This document shows positions 7,951 to 14,765 of a stretch of 18,869 nucleotides of DNA, one piece after another. Position 1 is the stretch's first letter; each line of letters starts with the position of its first letter. The stretch comes from Methanoregulaceae archaeon (GTDB lineage Archaea; Halobacteriota; Methanomicrobia; Methanomicrobiales; Methanospirillaceae), in assembly GCA_025453715.1 (NCBI GenBank), contig JALOPT010000008.1, positions 1 to 18,869 on the forward strand. The letters are read 5' to 3'. Below the pieces are notes generated by a model that did not search any database, was not told the origin of the DNA, and saw only the letters and a list, made by a program, of their open reading frames with translations. A program made the position numbers and the translations under genes.

Positions 7951-8160
7951 GTGAAAAGAAAACTCTGTCCTTTTGATAAATCGGAGTGCGTTGGTGAGTT
8001 ATGCATGCTGTATTCCGGAAGAGAGGATACTTGCGGCCTCTTGATTCTCTGTTCCCCGGTCATACCGCAGGTTAAGGCGGAACACCCGACAGAATCCAGG
8101 GATGCTGAACACGGGGCACGCGAGAGAAAGTCCCGATTCAAAGCTGAATTATTCGATTAG
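7951..8160 (+). CDS. Small cysteine-rich protein of unknown function
   Basis: Not recognised as a named family. From the GTG at 7951 it has 69 residues. The N-terminal half holds five Cys spaced C-x6-C-x4-C-x9-C-x5-C, in the segments KLCPFDKSECVGELCMLY and REDTCGLLILC. The tail is charged and probably disordered. The Cys pattern suggests a metal or Fe-S site and resembles many short proteins with an EC(I/V)...C.L(W/Y) signature. The start is a judgement: AAGGAGGATC at 7936-7945 lies eight bases before GTG, and is better than AAGGAG at 7905-7910, 13 bases before an in-frame ATG at 7924 that would add nine residues. The inverted repeat at 7848-7878 lies in its promoter. Confidence 0.7.
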   Translation: MKRKLCPFDKSECVGELCMLYSGREDTCGLLILCSPVIPQVKAEHPTESRDAEHGARERKSRFKAELFD

Positions 8161-8236
8161 GCAACTGAACGTACTTGTAACCATGTGCCTGCACACCGGA
8201 AGAGGGGGGGGTCATTTTTTAGCTGATGGTACCGGT

Positions 8237-9187
8237 TTAGAGGAGCGTCCCGACATAGTCAATCGTTGTCTGCAGGGTCTTTAACCGGGCATAAAACTTG
8301 TCATTCGATTCCACGAGGGTCCACGGTGCGTGGGGGGTATCTGTTTTCGCCAGCATATCATTGACTGCTTCCCGGTAATCCCCCCACTTCTCCCTGTTCC
8401 TCCAGTCCTCGTCCGTAATTTTCCACTGCTTTTTTGAGTCCGTTTCCCGCTGGCGGAACCTCGCAAGCTGCTCGTCCTTGTCTATTTCAAGCCAGAATTT
8501 AATTATCCCGCCACCATCAGAGACAAAATTCTGTTCCATTTCGTTGATCTCGTTATAGGCCCGTTCCCATTCGTTTTCGGAACAAAACCCTTCGACCCGC
8601 TCAACAAGTACCCTCCCGTACCAGCTACGGTCAAACAGGGTAATATGCCCTGCTTTCGGGAAATGGGAATAGAATCTCCACAGGTAATGGTGCGATTGTT
8701 CACAGTCATTCGGCCTGGAGACCGGGACTACTTCATATCCCCTCGGGTTCATGCTTGCCGTAAGGCGGAGGATGTTGCCTCCTTTGCCGGCGGCATCCCA
8801 CCCCTCGTATACGATAATCAGGGGCACTTTTCGCTTGTAGAGAAGGTACTGAGCCTCCCTGACACGGCCCTGGTACTCAGGGAGTTGCTCATAATAATCC
8901 TGTTTTGCAACGGTTTTGGTAAGATCAGCATTCTCCAGCTGAATGCGTTTTTTATTTTTTGCCGGGGCATGACGGATACTTTTCCCGGGAAGGTCTTTTC
9001 CGGAAACCCGTCTTTCAAGGGCTTTTGTTATCCGTGAAAGAACCTTGAAACCTGCATACACCGGGTTCGTTGCCTCAACGATGGTCCACGGTGCGAACGG
9101 GGTATCGGTCTCTTCAATGATGTGTTCGATTACGGGGAGGTAAAGGTCGTAATGATGATGGAAGTCCCAGTCGCCCCTGGTGATCAT
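8237..9187 (-). CDS. Polyphosphate:AMP phosphotransferase (PPK2 class II), C-terminal catalytic part
   Basis: The downstream piece of a split two-domain PPK2 protein, 316 residues from an ATG at 9187 that overlaps the stop of the upstream piece (ATGA). Residues up to about 45 are the end of PPK2 domain 1 (HHHYDLYLPVIEH, then TPFAPWTIVEAT). From about 80 onward is a full PPK2 domain: YEGWDAAGKGGNI is an intact Walker A, and FDRSWYGRVLVERVEGF contains the Walker B Asp and lid region. KITDEDWRNREKW and TPHAPWTLVESNDK close the domain. PPK2 class II enzymes use polyphosphate to convert AMP to ADP. Because this piece holds the complete catalytic domain it may work alone, as single-domain PPK2 proteins do. 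If the frameshift is a sequencing error, the true protein is about 489 residues. Confidence 0.88.
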   Translation of the reverse strand: MITRGDWDFHHHYDLYLPVIEHIIEETDTPFAPWTIVEATNPVYAGFKVLSRITKALERRVSGKDLPGKSIRHAPAKNKKRIQLENADLTKTVAKQDYYEQLPEYQGRVREAQYLLYKRKVPLIIVYEGWDAAGKGGNILRLTASMNPRGYEVVPVSRPNDCEQSHHYLWRFYSHFPKAGHITLFDRSWYGRVLVERVEGFCSENEWERAYNEINEMEQNFVSDGGGIIKFWLEIDKDEQLARFRQRETDSKKQWKITDEDWRNREKWGDYREAVNDMLAKTDTPHAPWTLVESNDKFYARLKTLQTTIDYVGTLL

Positions 9188-9705
9188 CCAGCCGGTGAGC
9201 GTGTCCCTCTCCGTTCGATCATCCGCCTCCGCTGCTCTTCCTTCCCGATATGGAGGAAAAATTTGAGGACCAGGGCCCCGTCATCAACAAGCTGCCGCTC
9301 AAAGTTACGTATTGCTGAAGTAGATTCTACGAGCTTCTCTTTCCAGTTCAGTCCGCTCAGATGTTCTGCCAGGGTACGGCTGTACCAGCTTCTTGCAAAA
9401 ATTGCGATCCTACCATTTGCAGGGATTTTAATAAAAAAACGCCAGGTCAGGTTATGTGCTTTTTCTTCGTCCGTGGGCGTACCGATCGAGTAGAGGTTAT
9501 AGCCACGGGGATCAATAGCCTGGACAATCTCACTTGAAACATCGGTGATGCCGGATGCATTCCACCCTTCAATCAGGATCACCACAGGTATCGCATTGTC
9601 TCGGCAGGCACGCTGGAGCTCCCCAAGGCGCTCCTTGATTCCCGGAAGAGACTTATCAATGGTTTTCTCATCAACGGTAATGTCGAGATCATACTTCTCA
9701 AACAT
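9184..9705 (-). CDS. Polyphosphate:AMP phosphotransferase, N-terminal part cut by a frameshift
   Basis: The upstream 173-residue piece of the same PPK2-type protein, with most of domain 1. This domain is degenerate: EGWNASGITD stands where Walker A would need GK, and IFARSWYSRTLAEHL lacks the Walker B Asp. That is consistent with the N-terminal domain of two-domain PAPs being structural and not catalytic. Homology ends at KEEQRRRMIER, and the frame then runs through unrelated codons to a TGA at 9184. The other frame just upstream of the next ATG reads RDTLTGWMITRGDW, the expected continuation. One missing base in the G-run near 9210-9215 explains the break. No clear ribosome site precedes the ATG at 9705. 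Confidence 0.82.
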   Translation of the reverse strand: MFEKYDLDITVDEKTIDKSLPGIKERLGELQRACRDNAIPVVILIEGWNASGITDVSSEIVQAIDPRGYNLYSIGTPTDEEKAHNLTWRFFIKIPANGRIAIFARSWYSRTLAEHLSGLNWKEKLVESTSAIRNFERQLVDDGALVLKFFLHIGKEEQRRRMIERRGTRSPAG

Positions 9706-10303
9706 AATGGAGACAGGTTACTTCCCGTGTTCACCCCTTAAGTTAGAAGTAAGTGGGCAGATATTTGGATGTTTTTATTTCATCGCGGAATAACAGTTGA
9801 TCAGGACAACAAGGTTTCGATTGGAACAGGGGAGGAACAGGGAAGTCTTCACGGGGGACGGTAGCATAGGAAACGGAAAAGAGAAAAAATTACCTGCAGA
9901 ATGACCGCATATGAAGCAAATACGGACAGGAAATTATACCTGATCCGGTGTTACCTGGAAAAACCATCAATACGCGGTGCCTTTTTACGTGCGAGAAAGG
10001 CATGGCGGGACGCCATCAGAAATAACAGGTGGTAGAAACCCCTGTACCAGTCTACCCTGCAGTAATAACCACCATCCCGGATAACAGAAATCATCAGGTG
10101 GATATCAGTACAGAAGGAATCTCCGATGGGACCTGTGCTATCAGCAGCTGCCTTTTCCCTTGCAGAGCGGCCACCTGGTCTGCGCTAATCCCCCGGCAGG
10201 GCCATCAGGGGGAATTCCCCGCAATATTATCGCCCGGATTTGAAAACCATTCCAAAATAGTTATGTAATGTTATAGGAAATTAGTAGAAGGGCAGGCATA
10301 CTG
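9706..10303. other. 598-base intergenic region
   Basis: It lies between the divergent PAP and lactate-permease genes. It holds the promoters of both; a TATA-like AATGTTATAGG near 10268-10278 suits the permease. An unverified 44-codon frame on the plus strand (9901-10035) encodes a basic, helix-prone peptide ending KAWRDAIRNNRW, without a strong ribosome site. A longer 79-codon frame (10029-10268) has a composition unlike a real protein. A GC-rich inverted repeat (CCCCC...GGGGG) lies near 10191-10215. No RNA gene or mobile element was seen. Confidence 0.6.
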
Positions 10304-11887
10304 TTGAATTCAACGTTCCTATTTTTCCTGGCGATATTACCGATTATTATAATTTTCGTGGGTATTGTTTTCCTGAAACAACCAGGTACCCTGATGGCGG
10401 TTATCGGGTGGCTCCTTACGATGCTCGTTGCAGTCATGTTCTTCAATACATCGCCTGCTGTTGCCCTGTATGCCTCTGTAAGCGGGGTCCTTGCATCGTT
10501 TGGTATTTCCCTGATGGTCCTTTTTACGATACTCCAGGTAACAATGATGGACCTTACGGGTGCAATCCGGAGCATCTCTGAATATATCAAGTCCATTGCA
10601 GCGGAGCGGTACGAACAGATCATGATCCTGAACGTCGGTTTTGGTTCATTCCTTGTTTCCATCGGGGCCACACCCGTTACCATGCTCCCGCCGATCATGA
10701 TGGCACTGGGATTCTCCCCCGTTGCGTCCGTCGCCCTGCCGTGTCTCGGGTATGACCCGCTCACTTCTTTTTCTCTCCTCGCGGTCCCCATCACCCTGCC
10801 TGCTGCAGTATTTGGTTTTGATGCAGTGATCATGTGCAGTAACGTCGCACTGTTTCTCCCCGTTATTTCAACAGGTCTTTCACTCGGTATGTTATGGGTG
10901 GCAGATGGCATGGACGGTATGAGGAAAGGTTTTGTCCCCGCGGTCCTTGCGGGGCTCTCGCTTGGTATTTTCGCCATTGTATTCGTTAATATCCTTCCGG
11001 CATCTGCAATAGGCCTCGTGGGAGTATTCGCCGGGCTCGTTACGATTGCCGTACTATTCCTGCACCGTGCGGTACGCGGCAAACCCATTCTCGCACCCAG
11101 AAAAACAGCAGATAATGTAACAATTGTCAGGGACCCGGCACTGATGCCACTCTGGAAGGCCGCCCTCCCATGGGTCCTTCTCGTTGTACTGGTGGTCTTC
11201 ATCAGTATCCCGCAAATGCAATCGGGACTCTATAGCATCCTTGGAGATGCCCAGAAGATTACTGTTGTTGCCAACAAGGCAGTTGACCTGAAGCTTATGA
11301 ACCAGGCATATTTCTGGGTGGTCGTCAGCACGCTGATTGCCGCACCTTTCCTCATCAGCTCACGGGCAGAGGGACTGAATATTACAAAAATCTGGATAAA
11401 ACGGGCATGGAGCCCTACACTTGCCGCCGCGATCTTTTTTGCAATTGCCTACGTGATGGACTGGTCCGGACAGACGGTCGTGAATAATACCCTTACCTTC
11501 GTTTCAGGGTCGTACGACCTCAACATGAACGCCGTGATCGGATATACACTGGCACTGGCATTCGGAATTGCGTTTCCCATTGTCAGCCCCCTGCTCGGTT
11601 TGTTCGGATCCTTTGTTTCCGGGAGCGAAACGTCGTCAAACGTGATGTTCTACGGGATCCTACAGAAAGCTACGTCGGTACTCAACCTTGACTTCACATC
11701 GGTTTATGCAGCCCATATGGTGGCAGGTGGTATCGCATCGGGGATTGCACCGGCCAAGATTATCAACGCAGCCGCGGTAATTGACCAGCCCGGTATCGAG
11801 GGGGAAGTAATCAGGAAATCCGCCGTTGTCGTCATAGCGCTGGCCTTCGTCACATCAGCGCTCCTCATCCTCATGTTATTCCTGTGA
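10304..11887 (+). CDS. L-lactate permease family transporter (LctP)
   Basis: A 527-residue polytopic membrane protein with about 13 hydrophobic segments, of the LctP/L-lactate permease family, which take up lactate or glycolate with protons. Recognisable blocks include the N-terminal FLAILPIIIIFVGIVFLKQP, the GFGSFLVSIGATPVTMLPP segment and the C-terminal LGLFGSFVSGSETSSNVMF block, which is highly conserved in the family. The length is within the family range. The start is taken as TTG at 10304, with AGAAGGGCAGG upstream as a weak ribosome site; the next ATG is about 30 residues in and would remove TM1. No lactate dehydrogenase or glycolate oxidase gene is next to it, so the real substrate is open. 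It is apparently monocistronic. Confidence 0.9.
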   Translation: MNSTFLFFLAILPIIIIFVGIVFLKQPGTLMAVIGWLLTMLVAVMFFNTSPAVALYASVSGVLASFGISLMVLFTILQVTMMDLTGAIRSISEYIKSIAAERYEQIMILNVGFGSFLVSIGATPVTMLPPIMMALGFSPVASVALPCLGYDPLTSFSLLAVPITLPAAVFGFDAVIMCSNVALFLPVISTGLSLGMLWVADGMDGMRKGFVPAVLAGLSLGIFAIVFVNILPASAIGLVGVFAGLVTIAVLFLHRAVRGKPILAPRKTADNVTIVRDPALMPLWKAALPWVLLVVLVVFISIPQMQSGLYSILGDAQKITVVANKAVDLKLMNQAYFWVVVSTLIAAPFLISSRAEGLNITKIWIKRAWSPTLAAAIFFAIAYVMDWSGQTVVNNTLTFVSGSYDLNMNAVIGYTLALAFGIAFPIVSPLLGLFGSFVSGSETSSNVMFYGILQKATSVLNLDFTSVYAAHMVAGGIASGIAPAKIINAAAVIDQPGIEGEVIRKSAVVVIALAFVTSALLILMLFL

Positions 11888-12351
11888 TCGGTAGCCGGAA
11901 TATTTCATTGTTCCACTGACCTGACCAGCAGAACACCGGAACTGGATAAATACAGGTAAATTTCCCTTTTTTATTCGAAGGGGGGCTTTGCAGCAGTGCG
12001 ATAATTCGCTCACTGAATCCGGATAATTATGAAATTTATGCACGTTTTTGGGATTTTGCCCCGCCGCTCCGTTACCGTTTCCGGGATTGGGACTGACTTG
12101 AATTTCTCATAATTCAAGCGAAATTCAAAAAACATGCGCCAAGAATATCTCGATTGTGGGGCTGGGAGAAGGGGAAAACCCCGCCTGCCCAAACTGCCAT
12201 TGTTACCTCTTTCAATCAAAACGTAAGGTTTCATACAGCCGAAAAAAGCGAATATCGAAAATAAAAATGATATAAAGGGTTATTTCAGGGATTTTTCGGG
12301 GGGTATATATTCAGTAACGTGCTCAAGTAAGTATCCCTCTTACCCGGGGCC
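11888..12351. other. 464-base intergenic region with a structured segment
   Basis: Between the permease stop and the Cache-protein stop. The left 120 bases show nothing recognisable. The segment 12010-12282 has two striking inverted repeats, TTGAATTTC/GAAATTCAA at 12098-12128 and GGGG-AAAA-CCCC near 12169-12182. A minus-strand TATA box (CCCTTTATATC, about 12269-12280) lies just upstream of a 74-codon frame. A second TATA-like element (GGTATATATTC) is near 12302-12313 on the plus strand. Confidence 0.6.
12010..12234 (-). other. Possible small protein or repeat-unit/ncRNA of unknown function
   Basis: A 74-codon frame from ATG at 12234 sits 12 bases downstream of a predicted transcription start, set by the TATA box at about 12269-12276. 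The predicted product is basic (for example ETVTERRGKIPKT) and matches no family I recognise. The same DNA holds a nine-base perfect inverted repeat and a GGGGAAAACCCC hairpin inside the frame. That is more typical of a structured RNA or a dispersed repeat than of a protein gene. No ribosome site precedes the ATG. I therefore do not call it a gene. Confidence 0.3.
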
Positions 12352-13191
12352 CTATGAATTTGCAGGCCCCACGATCCGGATAATAACAAGACGCCATTCC
12401 GCACCCCTTATGCCAACGGTCGTCCACACCGCCTCTTTGGTAACGTTCATCCCTTTTGCATCAGTAAAGGTGTAGGTCCCACTTCCCACCCTTTCCCGTG
12501 ACATCTCCCCCGCAAGGGCAATAAGGTCCGGGAACGGCTTGAAAAGCGGATCGGTAAATGCATTCTTTCCAATCTGTACCGTATCAGGGTCATACACGAC
12601 AAGGCCGTCTTTCTGCATTACCATGAGGTGCCAGGGGGTACCATCCGGCTTGTTTGGTGTATTTTTAACAAAAAACGGTCCTGGTTTGAAAAGCAGGGTG
12701 GTCGCCCCGATAAATCTTCCATCGGATGAAAACACCGGTGACGCGACATCAACGGCCGGCACCCCTTCGACAGATAGAAAAACGTCGCTCATTACCGGCA
12801 CTTTCTCCCTGTAAAGCCGCTGCAGGTGTTCCTGGTCACTCAGGTTCTCACCGATAACCGACCTGAAGGATTCCGGCTCGACATTGTTGATAATTCCATG
12901 CTCATCAATGGTGATTGTATCAATTGCCCAGGGGAAATCACCCATTTTCACCAGCTCGGTCTTCGTTTCAGTCCCGTTAAACCCGGTAGTCCCGATCCTC
13001 ACTGCCCCGGCTGTTACCGCGGTGTCCATCGCGGCAAGGTCATGGCCAACAGACCCTTCAGCTTCGAGAAGTGCCCGTTGCATTTCATACTGCCCGTTTA
13101 CCGTGGCTGGTACCTGCTCTCCGGGTGCCATTGCCGCAAGGGCAATCAGCCCGAAAAACGACACAATTGCGATAGCCCCTAATGCTATCAC
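12352..13191 (-). CDS. Membrane-anchored Cache (PAS-like extracytoplasmic) sensor protein without output domain
   Basis: A 279-residue protein with one N-terminal membrane segment (about 1-22, VSFFGLIALAAMAPG) and an extracytoplasmic remainder. The region from about 85 to 180 (IDTITIDEHGIINNV, then PVFSSDGRFIGATTLLFKP) is a Cache-type ligand-binding fold, and the part from HLMVMQKDGLVVYDPD to VWTTVGIRGAEWRLVIIRI looks like a second Cache lobe. Cache domains usually feed a kinase, cyclase or chemoreceptor. None is fused here and the protein ends right after the sensor, so a partner protein is expected. The start is GTG at 13191, with AGGAGTG 12 bases upstream; no other start exists before an in-frame TAG. 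It is divergent from the AI-2E transporter. Confidence 0.8.
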   Translation of the reverse strand: MIALGAIAIVSFFGLIALAAMAPGEQVPATVNGQYEMQRALLEAEGSVGHDLAAMDTAVTAGAVRIGTTGFNGTETKTELVKMGDFPWAIDTITIDEHGIINNVEPESFRSVIGENLSDQEHLQRLYREKVPVMSDVFLSVEGVPAVDVASPVFSSDGRFIGATTLLFKPGPFFVKNTPNKPDGTPWHLMVMQKDGLVVYDPDTVQIGKNAFTDPLFKPFPDLIALAGEMSRERVGSGTYTFTDAKGMNVTKEAVWTTVGIRGAEWRLVIIRIVGPANS

Positions 13192-13389
13192 CGTGAGCCT
13201 GCACTCCTGTGGTTCCGTGATGATCCCTCTTCTGGACTATTCAATGCCTGGTTTTAAGAACCGATTGGTTTTTTTCCGGGAATTCATAACCGGGCCACCT
13301 TGGTGAGCAAAGGTCATGTATGCAACGAAGGCCCGGGGAGAGGATGAGAGAGGACAGTTTAATAAAAATACCGGAGAGAGTAGTACCTG

Positions 13390-14418
13390 ATGCCCGGTGT
13401 GTTAGAAGAGAGAGACCGCTACACCCTTTACCTCGTCACAGCGATTGCGGTTATCGCCATAATAATATTCTGGCAGTTAATGGTGGCCCTCATATTTGCA
13501 GGTTCAATCGCCGTTATTCTGCTGCCACTCCATAAGCGGTTCACCGGCAGGATTGGTGCTGAGGCATCGGCAGCACTCGTCACCGTCATCATGTTTTTAA
13601 TTTTTGCTGCAGTCGTTGGGTTTGCCGTGGGATTACTGGCCCAGAACCAGGAGTACCTCAATAGTCTCGTATCGACAATTATCAGCTGGGCAGGTCCCGG
13701 GCATAACAACCCCATCACGACTGCCCTTCATATTAACCAGACCCAGCTTGACGGGCTGATTGGCAACAGCAACCAGATGATTAACCAGTGGGCGGATTCA
13801 GTTGTCGCGCAGATACCTGCACTCGGGTTCCAGCTGCTGGTATTTTTCCTAAGCTTTTCAATTTTCCTTTACAAGGGAGAGGATTTGTACCACTCCTCCT
13901 TCGCAATGCTCCCGGAAACCTTAAAGGAGCCGGTTGGACAACTTACACACACAGCAGTCGATACCCTGTATGCCATATATGTGGTCCAGCTGATCATCGT
14001 GATAATTACCTTCCTGCTCGCATTACCGTTTTTTTACTTCCTTGGATTCGAGCATGTTCTCTTTTTCAGCACACTGGCAGGTCTCCTGAAAATTGTCCCC
14101 ATTCTCGGGCCATCAATCCTCATGGCATTTCTTGCGTTGTATGCAGTTTCAATATCGGATATGAACGCCCTGTTGCTCCTTATTTTCATCGGGTACCCTG
14201 TTGTCTGCGCCTTCCCTGACCTCTTTATCCGTCCGGTGCTGATGGGCAGGCGTACCTGCATTCACCCTGTGATTATGTGGATCGGGTTTGTCGGGGGCCT
14301 TTATACCCTCGGACTGGTAGGGTTCGTACTTGGCCCGTTAATCCTTGTATTGCTGATCACGGGGTACCACATCCTGAAAGGTGACTATACTGCCTGCAGT
14401 GTGGGTGGAAAGACCTGA
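13390..14418 (+). CDS. AI-2E family transporter (PerM/TqsA-like)
   Basis: A 342-residue membrane protein of the AI-2E (autoinducer-2 exporter-like) family, with about eight TM segments. An N-terminal pair of helices (VTAIAVIAIIIFW, LIFAGSIAVILLPLH) is followed by TM3, a large outside loop (about 95-150), and a C-terminal bundle containing the family block LLKIVPILGPSILMAFLALY and VLMGRRTCIHPVIMWIGFVGGLYTLGLVGF. Members export signals, small solutes or ions; few have a proven substrate, and a signalling role in an archaeon is not implied. A TATA-like TTTAATAAAAATACC near 13359-13373 predicts transcription starting very close to the ATG, so the mRNA may be almost leaderless. Confidence 0.9.
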   Translation: MPGVLEERDRYTLYLVTAIAVIAIIIFWQLMVALIFAGSIAVILLPLHKRFTGRIGAEASAALVTVIMFLIFAAVVGFAVGLLAQNQEYLNSLVSTIISWAGPGHNNPITTALHINQTQLDGLIGNSNQMINQWADSVVAQIPALGFQLLVFFLSFSIFLYKGEDLYHSSFAMLPETLKEPVGQLTHTAVDTLYAIYVVQLIIVIITFLLALPFFYFLGFEHVLFFSTLAGLLKIVPILGPSILMAFLALYAVSISDMNALLLLIFIGYPVVCAFPDLFIRPVLMGRRTCIHPVIMWIGFVGGLYTLGLVGFVLGPLILVLLITGYHILKGDYTACSVGGKT

Positions 14419-14607
14419 ACGGATACGCAAAAGTAACCGGGGATTTTTGGCCGGCCACGTGATAACGTTCCAGGAGTTCGCAGGCAGCTTCTTCGGGGGA
14501 TATATCCATCGGGGCATGGATTGAACGGTCTGTTCCATGGGAATGGCAGGGTATTGAACACGGTAGTCAGAGAACAATAAATAAGGCCCGCTCTGATATG
14601 TACTGGA
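14419..14607. other. Intergenic spacer with tRNA promoter
   Basis: It contains the AT-rich AACAATAAATAAGG at about 14571-14584, a TATA box about 25 bases before the tRNA. A GGCCGGCC palindrome near 14449 is unexplained. No coding frame is supported. Confidence 0.5.
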
Positions 14608-14692
14608 GCGAGGGTTGCCGAGCCAGGTCAAAGGCGATGGGTTTAGGGTCCATTCTCGAAGGGGTTCAGGTGTTCGAATCACCTCCCTCGCA
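14608..14692 (+). tRNA. tRNA-Leu (anticodon UAG)
   Basis: An 85-base tRNA with a long variable arm. The acceptor stem GCGAGGG pairs with CCCTCGC, followed by discriminator A. The D-arm contains GAGCCAGGTCAA, a class II form. The anticodon stem ATGGG pairs with TCCAT around the loop TTTAGGG, giving anticodon TAG (reads CUN codons). The T-arm AGGTG-TTCGAAT-CACCT is perfect. CCA is not encoded, as is usual in many archaea. There is no intron. Confidence 0.95.
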
Positions 14693-14765
14693 TTGTTTCA
14701 CATTTTGTCACTTCTGGAAAGACTAAATTCTCACCTCATACAAAGAATGCATAGAGAGAAAACCT

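Noticed and set aside
10029..10268. 79-codon plus-strand frame in the PAP/permease gap
   Set aside because: No ribosome site, no recognisable motif and non-protein-like composition; overlaps the 44-codon frame and the permease promoter.
10261..11202. Long minus-strand frame of 313 codons opposite the lactate permease
   Set aside because: It lies entirely antisense to a well-supported transporter; its Thr/Arg/Met-rich composition is typical of a shadow frame and it has no ribosome site.
14449..14456. GGCCGGCC palindrome as attachment site near the tRNA-Leu
   Set aside because: No second copy of the tRNA end, no integrase and no mobile-element genes are in the window.
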